Source: Albugo candida (Eukaryota > Oomycota > Peronosporomycetes > Albuginales > Albuginaceae). From it: a DNA stretch of 64,000 nt. The stretch spans positions 62,001-126,000 of the forward strand of contig CAJNAR010000146.1 of NCBI GenBank assembly GCA_905220665.1. The letters are read 5' to 3'. Below, in pieces: positions 34,570 to 46,848 of this stretch. The notes beneath the pieces are model-generated. The model saw nothing but the letters and a program-made list of their open reading frames with translations, searched no databases and was not told the DNA's origin. The position numbers and the translations under genes are program-made. Position 1 is the stretch's first letter. Each line of letters starts with the position of its first letter.

Positions 34570-35836
34570 AAGCGAGAAGGAAGTGAATATAACAATTTCC
34601 TTTCTAATCCCCGCAAATTGTAAAATTCTCGGTATCCTTGGTAAAGACTCATTCCATGACTTGTGATTTCTGAGATCACAGTATTCCATCAAACACTACG
34701 TCCAAACCCGTATTTATTGATACAGACCCAACGGTAACTCTGAAGGGAAATGACGGGACATTTCATATCCTCGGTAACATTGAACAGGATATAGCACAAG
34801 ATACGATGGCGATTTACGAGAAAAAACGGTACTCACAAGCTTTTTGGACTGGATTTGATGTCCTTGAACGCGATGCTTACTAGATACGCTCACCTTACTG
34901 ACGTGTTTGATGACGCAGAGGTACTAATGGACTAGACAGTATGTGAATCCAGGTACCACGATTTTTTGTCCCGAGCTTGGCTCAGGAAACTTTGAGCTAG
35001 TATCCTGCATTTTGGCAGAATCACGATATCAAGAGCGATACATATGCTTGACTTCAGATAAAGATACGCGACCCAATCTTCATTGAGGCGCTTTGTTGTT
35101 CTTTTCTCGCAAATATTCAGCGCATCGCCTGCCATTGCTAAACTTTGTGATTCTTTAATCTATGCACGTGACAAAAGTGCGGAGCTTTTTCTAATTCAAG
35201 TGAAGACGAAAGAGGAAGCAACAGCTAGAGACCATACTGGTGATCCCAACGATGGGAAAAAAAGTCTACGGGCTTGCAACCGGTAGCCCAAACAGTCTTT
35301 CTATTTGATGAAGCCAAAGTAATACTACATGTGCTTTGTTTCGAGAGCTTCAGGCCATTCTTCATCAACCGTGTATTTAATAAAAAGCTGAAAACTTTTG
35401 CATCTGAGCATGAGAATGTGGAGGCAAATATGACCACTGCAATAACAAGCCAGACTCCTAATATGCCACATGACGGTATATGCACAGCACTAGATTCAAA
35501 TGATCCTGTGAAAAGTCGACTGTACTTGAGTGAAGCAGAAATATGTTGGTCCTGAGATGCATGCTCAACTAGTGTTGGCGTGTACTTCCTCTCGACCAGA
35601 CGGTGTTGTCCAAAGAAATAAAAAATCCGCGTACACGCGACTTTGTTCCCCTTGATGCAGCAATATTTGTGCTTATAAACAGCTTGGTCAGCTATGACGC
35701 TGATGATAAGTCTTCATCACTGTCAGCTCCTGGGTACTTGGCCATCTAATTCGCTGCGGATTGAGTCTCAGATCAACGAACCACAAGCATTTTATGCAAA
35801 AGTATGGTACAAACCGGTATTTCAGGTATATAAATA
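34570..35836. other. Transition zone between transposons and genes; decayed coding-like fragments
   Basis: No gene could be assembled. Plus-strand stretches such as VFIDTDPTVTLKGNDG (about 34,709), RPFFINRVFNKKLKTFASEH (about 35,350) and RTRDFVPLDAAIFVLINSL (about 35,635) look once-coding but are separated by stops, and no family is recognised. The last part should hold the SPT16 promoter; a TATATAAATA string at 35,827-35,836 abuts the start codon, probably too close to be a TATA box. Confidence 0.3.
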
Positions 35837-38800
35837 ATGGTTGCGGCTGAAAATTCTTCATCTGCAACTGATCCACTAAAGATTGCTGAGAATGGAAAAG
35901 AAAACACGCTACCAAGTCTGGATGAAAAACATTTTTTTCGTCGACTAGGAAACTTATATCGTTCTTGGAGGGTACAATACGTTTTCTTTTATTATCCTTT
36001 TGAATCAGATTTTGGTGCATAGGAACATAGAAATACTAATGGATGGAACGCGGTCGATTCATTTTGCATTTTGACCGGGCGTGCACAGCCGGAAGACTCA
36101 GGATATCGAAAATCCGCAATTGTACAAATCTACTTGCTCGGGTATCTCGAGTTTCCCGAGACACTCATGATATTTTTGCCGAAGAAAGTCATTGTGATGA
36201 CAGGCGGAAAAAAGTGTATGCCAAGACGAATCATAGATACTCTAACTTGCAATCATAACTTTTCTGTGAATTGCAACTGCTAGATACTATGTTGGAGTCA
36301 GTTCTTGGTGGAAATGAAACTTCCGAAATCAAATTGGAACTTTTCAAGCGTAATCGAAAAGACAATAAGGCTGAAAATTATCAACAAATCATAAATGCGT
36401 TGCAAGATGCCGGATCGAAAGTTGGCCTTTTGAAGAAAGAAGATCCAAAAGGGGAATTTGTTACGTCCTTTTTGAGTCTGATGGAGCAATCGAATTTGGA
36501 AACTTTTGATGTTTCGAGGGGCATAGAACTGGCTCTTACGACCAAAGAACCCGACGAGCTTGTACGTAAACCTATACTATTAGATGACTCCTCAATGACA
36601 TATTCACGGCTCCGTAGGAAAATATCCGGTGGGCGAGTGCCTTGAGCAGCAAAATCTACAAACTCAAATTCATGGAAGACATGGAGCTCATCATCGACGA
36701 AGAAAAAACGGTTAGTCAAGAAAAGATGGCGAATGATATAGAAGATGTGTTTGAGGATCCTACGAAAATCAAAGTTTCGATTGATCCTGTTGACATCGAG
36801 TCTTGCTATCCACCGATAATTCAATCCGGCGGCAAATACGACTTACGACCGAGTGCAATGAGTACCTCAGAGCCATTGAAATACGATGTTATCATCTGCT
36901 CGCTAGGAGCACGATACAAAGGCTATTGCTCAAATGTAGGCCGTACGTTTTTCATTGATCCAAGCAGCTCAATGGAAAAGTCTTATGAACTATTACGTGA
37001 AGCACATGACATGTGTGCACGTGAACTTCGTCCAGGTGTTATTATCAGCAAAGTTATCGACAAAGTACGACGCTTCATACAGAATCGGAACTCTGCTCTT
37101 TGTTCCCGTCTGACAAAGAATTTGGGATTTGGTATCGGATTAGAATTTCGCGAATCGTGCAACCTTTTGAATTCGAAAAATACAGCAACAATCAAAGAAG
37201 GTATGGCATTCAATGTCGCTTTTGGATTTCAGGATATTCCTCTTTCGGAGTCTCAACGCAAGAGAAAAAAAATGGACAGCTATTCAGTGTATCTGGCTGA
37301 CACAGTCGTTGTTCTAAAGGAGGAAACCAAGTTTTATACAAAAGTATCCAAAGCTTGGAACAAAGTTCGGTATGATATTGATGAAGCAACAGACAAAGAG
37401 GATGAAGACAAAACACGCAAGAAAAAGAAAGAGAAACGAAAAGACGGTAGTAGCACTATTGACACAGGAATTTCCGGGACACGAAATCAGATATTGCAAT
37501 CTCGGCTTCGTGACCAACAGCGTCAACTTGAGGGTAAAGAAACTGAGCAAGAGAAGAGAGAACGTCATCAAGCAGAACTGATGCGTCGAAAAAGAGAGGA
37601 AGCAATGCGACGTCTGGAAGAGATGAATAATCAGACACCGGACGATAGAAAAAGGGAGAAAACTATCATGGCCTATCCATCTCCTGCTCATTATCCATCA
37701 GATTTGAAAGATCGTCAAGTCATGGTCGACATGCGAGCGGAAGCCGTGATCCTCCCGATAAATGGTGTACCCGTCCCTTTCCACATTTCGACGATAAAAA
37801 ATGTCAGCAAGTCCGAAGAAGATAAAGCAACATATCTTCGAATCAACTTTTACGTTCCAGGTACTTCTTTAAGTCGGGACCTCTTGCCAGCAATGCAAAA
37901 TATCATTACAAATTTCCCCACCAAAATGTTTATTAAGGAGCTCGGCTTTCGATCAATGGATGCTCATAATTTGAACAACCAATTTCGGCTGATCAAGGAA
38001 CTACAAAAGCGTGTCAAACAGCGCGAACAGCAAGAGCAAGAAGAATCAGATCTAGTAACGCAGGAAGATTTGGTTCTTTCTCGCGATCGTCGTGTACCAC
38101 GACTGATTGATCTGTCCGCACGACCTCATGTAACTGGACGTAAAACACATGGTACTCTCGAAGCTCATACCAACGGGCTTCGCTTTACCACAAACAAGAA
38201 TCAAAAGCTAGACATTCTGTATGCAAATATCAAGCACGCTATATTCCAGCCATGCGACAAAGAGTTGGTTGTTTTGATCCATTTCCACCTAAAAAATCAC
38301 ATTATGATCGGAAAAAAGAAACAAAACGATGTTCAATTTTACACCGAAGTTATTGAAGGATCTCAGACACTAGACAATCGCCGTCGCTCAATGTATGATC
38401 CGGATGAACTAGACGAAGAAAACCGCGAGCGAGCGTTACGCGAAAAGCTCAACACAACTTTCAAAGAATTTTGTCATAAACTTGAAAGCGTCTCAGAGCG
38501 TTATGGAAAATCGGTGGTATTCGATATCCCGTATCGTGAGCTCGGATTTATGGGAACACCTTTCAAGGAGATGGTATTGCTGCAGCCAACAGTTCATTGT
38601 CTTGTGAGCTTGACCGAAATGCCCTTCTTCATCATCTCACTCGATGAAGTTGAGCACGTTCATTTTGAACGTGTCATGTTTTCCTCGAAGAATTTTGACG
38701 TAGTCTTTATCTTCAAAAATTTTGGAGTTGCTCCGATTCGGATCAGTGCGGTATCCACTAGTGAATTGGAACGCATTAAGGAATGGCTGGATGACATCGA

Positions 38801-39310
38801 CATTTGTTTCACATCAGGCACAGCAAATCTGAACTGGAAGAGTATCATGGCCACAATCAAAGCAGACAATCGGTTTTACTTGGACACTGACGAAGATGGG
38901 GTTCCGAAACCAGCAGGATGGGAATTTTTAAAGGTACATTTGCATTTTTGTCGTCATCTTATCATTGCTGAAATTTTATTTGTATGGTGTAGATGGAAGG
39001 ATCAGATGATGATGATGACGACGACGAAGAAGATAACGACAGCAATTATTCCCAGCCAAGCGAAGATGTTGAAGAGTCAGGAAGTGAGTCAAGTGATTCG
39101 GATGAATCCGATTGGGCTTCCATCGTAGATGAAGACTCCTCTAGTGGGCAATCTGGAGACGACGATGAAGAAGCACCAACGTGGGATGATTTGGAGAGAG
39201 AAGCCAAAGCAGCCGATAAATTCCGAGATAAAAGACTTCGTGGTGACGACGATGAAAATGAAGACGAAATGGATGCAAAAAAGAAGAAGAAAATCAGTCG
39301 CAATAGATAA
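35837..39310 (+). CDS. SPT16: FACT complex subunit SPT16
   Basis: SPT16 and its partner form FACT, the nuclear histone chaperone that opens and rebuilds nucleosomes during transcription and replication. Five exons give 1079 residues (human 1047): 35,837-35,971, 36,023-36,215, 36,284-36,561, 36,618-38,933 and 38,993-39,310. The introns of 51, 68, 56 and 59 bp are all GT-AG and keep frame. Exons 1-3 give the N-terminal aminopeptidase-like lobe (HFFRRLGNLYRSW, QIYLLGYLEFPETLMIF). Exon 4 has the hallmark YPPIIQSGGKYDLR and LGFGIGLEFRE, a Lys/Glu-rich linker, then the tandem PH-like middle domain. Exon 5 is the acidic tail, rich in Asp/Glu/Ser and ending in a Lys cluster, as expected for histone H2A-H2B binding. 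No broken residues seen; the exon joins are my own reading. Confidence 0.95.
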
Positions 39311-39466
39311 GTGTTAGAGCAGCGCAACCGACTTGAAGGGTTGGTTATATACCCTTAACAAGATGTGATAAACCCGTAACAAACGCTTGACTGTTATCGA
39401 ACAATGCGCGCATACTATACAAATCCTCTGACTTCTATTTATGCTTGACGGTATAGATTTTACAGG

Positions 39467-40504
39467 ATGCAAATCGAGACGCTTGCATACGCTATAAGCG
39501 GTGCGTTTACTCTTTTATCAATATTACTCTCAGGATGGCTGATATGGACACATTTGTTGTACAACCCTTCCGCCGCTATACGCAAACACGTCATTCGGAT
39601 TTTGATGATGGTACCCATCTACAGTCTCACGTCGTATTTAGCATTGGTCTTTAATGATCGCAAACTTTCTTTTGAGACTATCCGAGACTGTTATGAAGCA
39701 TTTGCTTTGTACTCCTTTCATTGCTTTCTTGTGGAATTTCTTGGCGGTCAGTCCGTTTTAGCAAATACACTTCGATCGAAACCTCAAGTTATGCACACCA
39801 CTCCATTTTGCTGTGTGAAACCATGGGCAATGGGCGGAAAGTTTGTACGCCTCACAACAATTGGTATTTTGCAATATATCCCGACCAAAATCCTCATGTC
39901 GATAGTCATACTATTTACGAGCGTGGCCGGTGCTTATGGAGAAGGACAATTTTTTAATCCTTTAGTTTCTTATGGTTATGTCACATTCATTTTGAATCTG
40001 TCGCAGTGTTGGGCTTTATATTGTCTTATTTTATTCTTTCTTGGAACGAAAGAGGAATTGGCACCAGTACGGCCATTTCCAAAGTTTCTTGCGATCAAGG
40101 CCGTTATTTTTTTTACGTATTGGCAGTCACTGACAATAAGTGCATTAGAAACACTCGGTATTATATCAGAAGATTGGGAAATTGGATGCCCAAACTGCTG
40201 GGATGCACAAAAGATTGCTTCTGCACTAAATGATTTCATCATTTGTGTCGAGATGCTTATATTCGCAATAGCACATCATTACGCATTCGCTATCGAGGAT
40301 TTTCTCCATTCGTCTTCCGTGATTGGCACAACTCCTTCTTCAAATGTCAAAGCACCTCTTCTAGCTAATTTTATGGATGCTATTAATGTGACCGATGTCT
40401 CCAAAGACCTGAAAAATTCACGTCATGAGATCTTAACCAAAAAGCAAGCATTAGCCGCCAAGTATGATCGTGTCAGCATGTCCCCGACGACGACGATGTG
40501 GTAG
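39467..40504 (+). CDS. TMEM184 / OST-alpha family membrane protein (DUF300)
   Basis: One exon, 345 residues, starting 156 bp after SPT16 on the same strand. About seven hydrophobic spans are visible, the first at residues 7-28. Family signatures include YEAFALYSFHCFLVEFLGG and FLAIKAVIFFTYWQ, followed by a short charged cytosolic tail. The family includes animal organic solute transporter alpha and LAZ1-like proteins of plants; its substrate here cannot be read from sequence. A TTTTACAG before the ATG could be a splice acceptor, so an upstream non-coding exon is possible. Confidence 0.85.
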   Translation: MQIETLAYAISGAFTLLSILLSGWLIWTHLLYNPSAAIRKHVIRILMMVPIYSLTSYLALVFNDRKLSFETIRDCYEAFALYSFHCFLVEFLGGQSVLANTLRSKPQVMHTTPFCCVKPWAMGGKFVRLTTIGILQYIPTKILMSIVILFTSVAGAYGEGQFFNPLVSYGYVTFILNLSQCWALYCLILFFLGTKEELAPVRPFPKFLAIKAVIFFTYWQSLTISALETLGIISEDWEIGCPNCWDAQKIASALNDFIICVEMLIFAIAHHYAFAIEDFLHSSSVIGTTPSSNVKAPLLANFMDAINVTDVSKDLKNSRHEILTKKQALAAKYDRVSMSPTTTMW

Positions 40505-40632
40505 TCTATGGAATCTTTTATCTGAATTGTAACGAAAAACGCTAGCGTGTTGCGATGAATATTACCTAAGTATTACATTACACTGATCAAAGCAAATCAA
40601 TCAACGCACAATCCTCTAAATTCTTGACGTTT

Positions 40633-43539
40633 TCATTCCGGCTTACCGAACGGTTCGTGCCTCGCTACTATCGGTCTTTTCTGGAATCGCAGTACTACCG
40701 GGCGCTTTGTTGCTCGTAACGTCGCCATGGAATAGTGGAATGTCATATCACCAATATTCATTGCACCGATCCAGGTGAGAGTGTCTCCAAGTGATACCTT
40801 TGACAGCATTGTACCTCCTGAATCCAAGTCGACTTTTGTGACACGCGGTAAATCACCATCTGCGCTGAATACCAGTCCCAAATTAGTGCTCTCGCGCCAT
40901 AAAAGCTCATATTCACCATCTTGAAATGCTGGTCCACGTGGTAACGTTGCCTCGCTCACCAAGGCTTGCGAATTACGCCGGAAACGTAAGACAGCTGGTT
41001 TTGGTATTTTGGACAGATTCTCGAGAGTTTGCTTAAATTTGGGTTGTGGAACGATAGGTACGTTGTTGGCTGCGAATAAAATATCACCGGGAGAAACATG
41101 CTCAATATTTCCCAAATTGCTTGTACCAGTGACTCGAGCAACAACAGGGAATCGTGTTGTTGGATGCACTCGTAATGTCAATCCTAAGGCTGTACCTTCT
41201 GGCCATACAACCTCGTACTCTTCTATAACAGAAGTTCCATCGCTTCTCACAATTGTCTTGGGAGGTGCAGCCTCTATCTTTAGAGCTTGCGGTTGAGATA
41301 TATTTGCCGAGGCAATGTTAGGAATCTTTATTGGTTGAGGTTGATTTTTCTTTGCGGGTGATATGCTGAGAATTTTTGAACTTTGAGCGGGCGTGCTTGG
41401 AAGAGGAGTACTATTGCATTTTATAAGTTGGGCATGCGTTGTAGTCGCACCGAGCGAGTTCGAACTTTTCAAATGCTGATCTGGGGTCAATGTTGAGGCT
41501 GTACTAATACAATCAGCATTAAATTTTTGCAAGCTTGGCGTGGTGTGACCGGTAATTGGTGCGACGGAAGTAGTAACAATTTTCTCGATATCAGGAACAG
41601 TGTGATTGATCGAGCTTCTACTCCGGGGTCCAGAATAAATCTCGTCCTCAGCTTCGCGATTTGTTGTCTTTCGACCAAGGCTATGTTTATCCGAGTCAGC
41701 CAAAATGAGAGCTTCTCTTTTCTGCTCTGTGCGTGCAATCACCGACGTATGTGTGTTGTTCTCTTTCGCAATTTGAATGGGTACTGCCGGCTTTCCTGGT
41801 ATCAAGCGACCATTTATGCGGGGAGTTGCGGACTGTGTTTGTTCGTTTTGTGAACTGGGGGAATGCTGTACTACAGTCTCTTTGAATAACTCGGATCCTC
41901 GCCGAAATCGGATCACTAAAGGCCTTCGAGCACTACGTAATTTTAGCAACGCGACATGAAATGTCAGATTCTGCGTGCTATCTCCATTGATATATAAAAT
42001 CCAATCACCCACTGCAAGCGTAGGGCTGATTCCAGGCATCGGTTTTCCTTTTGGTTTTATGGATTTTGCATTACCGAGATCTGAAACGACCATCCTTCCG
42101 CATGCATCTGGCTTCACGGTGAATGAAAGTGCCTGCTTCTTTTCCCATACTTGATCATACTCATTTGGTCCCATTTCTGGCCGTACCGAAGCCATCTTCG
42201 AACTCGGGCAGAAATACAACGAGACTGGTTTAGAAACTTTTTGTAAATACTTGATGGCGGAATTGAAATTGCCGCTAGACGTATTATACATCCCAATCTG
42301 AACCAAAAAGTGACCAGGCTGGACATCTGAGATTTGCGAGGACCGATTTTTGCCAGTGATTCGTGTCACAAGAGGGTATGGCGCATCCTTACTTGCTATC
42401 AGACTGATTCCCAAAGGTCCATCGATCCACTTGACCTCATACTTGAGCTCAAGTCGTACCACTGGAGCTGATGGCAGCCGTTCATTCTCTACACAAGACA
42501 GCTCATCCAGTTTCTCAGCCAGCTTGAGCGCTATGGGTGATGTAAGCTTCCGTTGAACTGGCCTGACCGCCATTGGGTCCGCTGTCAATCGTCGGAATGT
42601 TAGACTACATGGTTTTCTGCTTTCTTTCAATAATTTAATGGCGTCGTTGAATTGTAAATCTCTGGTAGACTGAGTGCCAATCTGAATGAGTAAATCTCCA
42701 ACATCGATCAAATGGATTCCAAATATGGAACTTCTTCCAGTGACTTTGGATACTGCAGGAATCATCCTCGATTGAGACATTCGCAAACGGAGTCCAAGTG
42801 AACCTTCCTCCCACACTAATGTACACATATTCCCATATTGAGATGAAATCAACGAGCCTGATACAGATGCAAGCATATCTTGGGAAGAAAATCTCGGTCG
42901 AGGTATATTGTGTTGCTCCACTGAACTTTCATTGGGATCCTTTGAAGGCCAAAATGGACTGTGATGTATATTATGGCTATTGTCATCATCATCGTCATCG
43001 TCCAAGCTGAGATCCATGGAATCCATGTCAATAAGATCAGAATCACGTGAGTCATCGTCAGACAATAGTTCTTCAGTACATTGTGTTTCGTCAAGTGTGT
43101 CATTTCTTCCATTACCCTGCGATCGACTCAACATATTGTCTAGTTGTAAGTCTTCAAGATCCATATCCAGCGATTCAATAATATCTGCCAAGCTGTCTCT
43201 ACCTGAAGCCATATCGTTATCATCCTCCAACTCTTGACCATTATAGCTTCCTCTTTCGGCTTGTATCGTACTATTGGGAATCATAATCAGATCATCAATC
43301 ATGTCAAAAACGTTGTCCCCTAAATCTGGATCCACCTTACTGATTGTAGATGATCCTGATTGCCTTTTTCCCATTTGTAAGCTCATTTCCATTTGCATTT
43401 GCATTTGTTTTTGTATCTGTTGATGTAAATAGAGCTGCCGAGTTAACATTTCTTCATTGCTCATACGTTGAGACGTTGGAAGTGATGGAACGGATTCTGA
43501 GTTCAATGGAAGCTGATTCTCATTATTGTTTGCATACAT
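40633..43539 (-). CDS. Scaffold-like protein with five PDZ-like repeats
   Basis: One exon, 968 residues, convergent with the TMEM184 gene (128 bp between stops). Residues 1-240 are low complexity: a Gln/Met-rich stretch (about 35-58) and acidic runs with up to eight consecutive Asp (about 160-187). Five repeats of about 80 residues follow, at about 239-317, 365-443, 459-547, 773-855 and 876-954. Each starts with a W-plus-G/L motif (VWEEGSLGLRL, VKWIDGPLGISL, VVWPEGTALGLTL, LLWRESTNLGLVF) and has a later VGD/PGD-L(Q)IG turn and an arginine- or lysine-ended last strand (LTFRR, VIRFRR, VLRFRR, VLRFQK). This is the PDZ fold layout, so binding of protein C-termini at membranes is likely. A Ser/Thr/Pro-rich linker separates repeats 3 and 4. 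No enzymatic domain. Confidence 0.75.
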   Translation of the reverse strand: MYANNNENQLPLNSESVPSLPTSQRMSNEEMLTRQLYLHQQIQKQMQMQMEMSLQMGKRQSGSSTISKVDPDLGDNVFDMIDDLIMIPNSTIQAERGSYNGQELEDDNDMASGRDSLADIIESLDMDLEDLQLDNMLSRSQGNGRNDTLDETQCTEELLSDDDSRDSDLIDMDSMDLSLDDDDDDDNSHNIHHSPFWPSKDPNESSVEQHNIPRPRFSSQDMLASVSGSLISSQYGNMCTLVWEEGSLGLRLRMSQSRMIPAVSKVTGRSSIFGIHLIDVGDLLIQIGTQSTRDLQFNDAIKLLKESRKPCSLTFRRLTADPMAVRPVQRKLTSPIALKLAEKLDELSCVENERLPSAPVVRLELKYEVKWIDGPLGISLIASKDAPYPLVTRITGKNRSSQISDVQPGHFLVQIGMYNTSSGNFNSAIKYLQKVSKPVSLYFCPSSKMASVRPEMGPNEYDQVWEKKQALSFTVKPDACGRMVVSDLGNAKSIKPKGKPMPGISPTLAVGDWILYINGDSTQNLTFHVALLKLRSARRPLVIRFRRGSELFKETVVQHSPSSQNEQTQSATPRINGRLIPGKPAVPIQIAKENNTHTSVIARTEQKREALILADSDKHSLGRKTTNREAEDEIYSGPRSRSSINHTVPDIEKIVTTSVAPITGHTTPSLQKFNADCISTASTLTPDQHLKSSNSLGATTTHAQLIKCNSTPLPSTPAQSSKILSISPAKKNQPQPIKIPNIASANISQPQALKIEAAPPKTIVRSDGTSVIEEYEVVWPEGTALGLTLRVHPTTRFPVVARVTGTSNLGNIEHVSPGDILFAANNVPIVPQPKFKQTLENLSKIPKPAVLRFRRNSQALVSEATLPRGPAFQDGEYELLWRESTNLGLVFSADGDLPRVTKVDLDSGGTMLSKVSLGDTLTWIGAMNIGDMTFHYSMATLRATKRPVVLRFQKRPIVARHEPFGKPE

Positions 43540-44444
43540 AATCTGTTACTTATACTCCAACAAAGTGCTTCAGTAGAGTGCAGCCAATGTTTCGATAGTG
43601 GAGTTGATGACTTACAAATCGCGATTATAGTGGCACCTATAGTGATAATAGCAATGCAGTGATTCTGCTCACAATCGATTGTCGATGATTTAACGATCGC
43701 CCAGTCCTTTTGACTGGATCAATTGTGTCAATTGTACCAGAGCACGAATTTATTGCGCTCGAGTTCCCTCTTTTGAACGTATTTATTTTCTTAGCCCTAT
43801 TTTTTTACCCTATTTCCTGACTTTCTTATGCATAGATCCCTATCCTCATAAGTAATTAAACCCAATAAAAAAAAGCTCTTCCGCAAACGAGTAGATCTTT
43901 TCGCTCGAGTCATTTGTGTGTGTTAGAATATTCAAAATGAAGACTAGCATAATCAATTGTCTGAAACAATTGCATGCTACGCATCATGAGAGACAATTAT
44001 ATGATCGTTATACTATTGTAGATAGAATCGTTGTGCTTGATCAAAATAACTTCTACAGACAGATATATGATATGTAACGACGTAGAGAATACATAGAACG
44101 TGCAATGGACGAGAAGAATTTGTCTCTGTTTCAGTGATCCTGTCTTGATATTTTATCCTTTCAATACTGTGGTACTTACTTTTCTTATCTACTATCGTAT
44201 AGTCACTGCTTGTATCGCTGATGCTCTTATTGGTTAATATCGAGCATATAGTACTGGATTCCATACTTACGGTGGATTACTAATTGTAGCTAATCATGGT
44301 ACCTTGCACAGCGCAAGAGGTATCTTGGCGACTTTCAATCCGCGATGCAGAGCTTTTTTACGGTACACTATATTGCCTCTCCATGTTTTCTGATAGAGAG
44401 CCTTATTTATAGGGGAACATGTGGCTTTGGTTCTTACCGCAACA
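43540..44444. other. Divergent intergenic region
   Basis: Lies between the PDZ-like gene and the TRAPP-like gene and should carry both promoters. No conserved site could be assigned. A poly-A-like run lies at 43,866-43,874, and no repeats are shared with the transposon half. Confidence 0.4.
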
Positions 44445-45863
44445 ATGGGAAGGAAACCTGAGCAAAAGGGGTTCCACTCTGTGTCAAATCAGTCAGTCGT
44501 ACAAGAGACTGACGAACCAGTTGGATTACTTCCTGGTTACTTGCGAAGGGTTATTGATTCCTTTGATGAGAGATTATTGACAATACAACTCGATATCAGT
44601 GAAAATGACGAGGGTTTGACTACCATCAATCAACTCACTTCGAACATGAGGTTTTTCAGATTGCAAACATCGGATCTAGATGACAGCACATGGAAATTGG
44701 ATTTTCGGTCGGTTTTTCAATTAAGAGTACCAGACGCTTTCCTCGATCGGAAGCTTATTCTACGCGTTTTTTTCTCAAATACACCAGTCTCGCCATCAAG
44801 CGAATATCCATCCGACTTGGAAACGAGCCTTGACTTGAATTCTTTCGACGATGATGAATTGACGAACAGCTCAGAAAAATATTCCGATCCGATCGAACGC
44901 ACCTGCGATCATGACATTGTATGCGTTCAAGAACTTTGCGTAGTTAGACCGCTGGCTACCTCATCAGAAGTGGTGATGCTCCAAGAGAATTGCCATGGAG
45001 TTGTGGTGTCGATCAAAAATGTGCACAAAGAAGCGCTTATCACACTGAAAGATATGCAGTTATGCTCAAAAATCCTGTCTACGCATTTAAATAGTACCCT
45101 TCCAAGCACACAGCAGAGCAGCGCTCAGCAAATTTGTCCTCCGATTTTAAACATACTTCCAGAAACACTTTACCCCAGAGAAACTTTTACAACGTGTTTT
45201 GTACTGGAAAAGAATGAAAGCAATGAGAAATTTTCTGCCTTATCAATCTCGTGGTCTACGATGATAAACTCTCGCTGTATCGATATTAGGGAGTGTATCT
45301 CTTGTTCAGCAAATCATCTGCCCGATCTATTTCCATTCAAACGTGAAAAGCAACTCCCGCCGGTAAAAATGGAATCATTACTAAGCCACTTTCTGCACGA
45401 TATCTCATCAACGAGGCAGCAACTTTTAGTGCAAAAAAATAGCGACATCCAACTAAAGGTGGCTTTGATCGATCATGCAAGGACTGAACTCAAAGTTGGG
45501 ATGCAAGTGTCTATCTGTATTCAAGTGTCAAATGTATCCATGCAAACTTCATATGATCTATATGTACTACATGAAACCTTGATGCAGTCTGATCAGAATC
45601 CTTGTGCAAACACAGGCTGGTTAAGCTTTGAAGCTTCCCAGCGACTCGGGTGAGTTCCACATATTTATTGACATGAGACTTACTTAGATATTGTTTGTTT
45701 GCGGGGCAGCACTTTAAATCCCGGGATGTTGGCTCGACGCTCCATTCGCATTGTATTGCTTCGAGTCGGCGTATATGATCTTCAAAAGTTCCTGATATAT
45801 GATGTTCTGACACACAGTGTTCTTGATATACAAATCAGCCCCTATGAAGTAGTCGTCACATGA
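44445..45863 (+). CDS. Unidentified trafficking-type protein with TRAPP-like C-terminus
   Basis: Two exons, 44,445-45,649 and 45,710-45,863, give 452 residues. The 60-bp intron begins GTGAGT. I chose the acceptor GGGGCAG at 45,703-45,709 because it alone joins in frame to TLNPGMLARRSIRIVLLRVG and VYDLQKFLIYDVL; a nearer TTAG acceptor (45,684-45,687) would end after about 30 residues. The start is the ATG in CAACAATGG; an upstream ATG at 44,419 is out of frame. The C-terminal 'GWL.FEASQRLG.L.PG' followed by beta strands resembles the Ig-like end of TRAPP complex accessory subunits, which act in ER-Golgi and endosomal transport. That link is inference. The rest is beta-rich with no motif I know. 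Confidence 0.6.
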
Positions 45864-46848
45864 TGTCATCGCATTTCACTGGTTCATGAAAGCGCCTGGA
45901 ATGCTACTTGATTATATTTATGCTATGCAGTACAAGATCACGTGGAATTTCCACTGTGGCGAAACTTGGTGTAAATCTCCCATGAATGATTGAAGGAAAA
46001 CATCCGATAACTTCTACAGTATATCATTCTTAACGCGCATCCGCGTGGCTTGGTTATGTCTTTCCAGACAAAGTCGCCAGCGCTTGCACCCGAGTTGTTG
46101 CCGATGGGTGATTCATATAGCATGGGCTTGATTCGTGCATCAACACATCAAATTCCTGGTAGCTGACAATCGATCTTACGCCTCCTCTCTCCACATATAA
46201 ATCTCTACGTCATCGTGGTGATCGGTTGCACTCAATCCTTTTAGAGGTCGGAGATCGGGCATTAACATGACGGTAATGGATGACCTCGTTGCTGATACAT
46301 TCAAGAAAGATAGCTATGCTGTTCAGAGAGACAGAGGTTTTCTGCAGTCTGGACCAAAATCGCGCAGCATCAAAATTTGTTAAATACCATTTGCTCCACC
46401 CTATTCGCTTCAGGGATCTATTTTTGCAATGGAATGCAAAGTCGATTAGATGAGAGCGTTCAGAAAGAGTTTGTTGTGCCTGCTTCTATCATACAAAAGA
46501 TATCCTTGCAGTTGAGATGGTAGAGTATGTTGCACCGTCACCCTTCAAGCAGTAAAATAGGCACAAAAGGATCGGGAATATAGGAGAAATCATTCAACTT
46601 AGCCAAGTTTCCAATTGATTTTCAATACCTCCGTATGTAATCTCTGGTGGTCGTACTATGGGATGGAACGCCATAGCAAGCAGCTGTATATAAATGGCGG
46701 AACGCTTATTCTTGTCGCAAGCATAGTCATCTGAAAGCATCGAACTTAATCATGCAATTAAATACGGATCCAAATTCGTACAAAAACGCGCCATTTGAGT
46801 ATTCGCGCGTTTTTCTTATTTCTTTTGGTAGAAAGAAAGCGACGTGAA
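45864..46848. other. Intergenic region
   Basis: No supported gene. A plus-strand ORF of 38 codons starts at 46,267 and a 61-codon ORF lies on the minus strand at 46,123-45,938; neither shows family features. It could hold an untranslated first exon of the next gene. Confidence 0.35.

Noticed and set aside
45688..45780. Splice acceptor TTAG (45,684-45,687) for the TRAPP-like gene
   Set aside because: It leads to a stop after about 30 residues with no family resemblance; the acceptor 22 bp further on restores a conserved-looking C-terminus.
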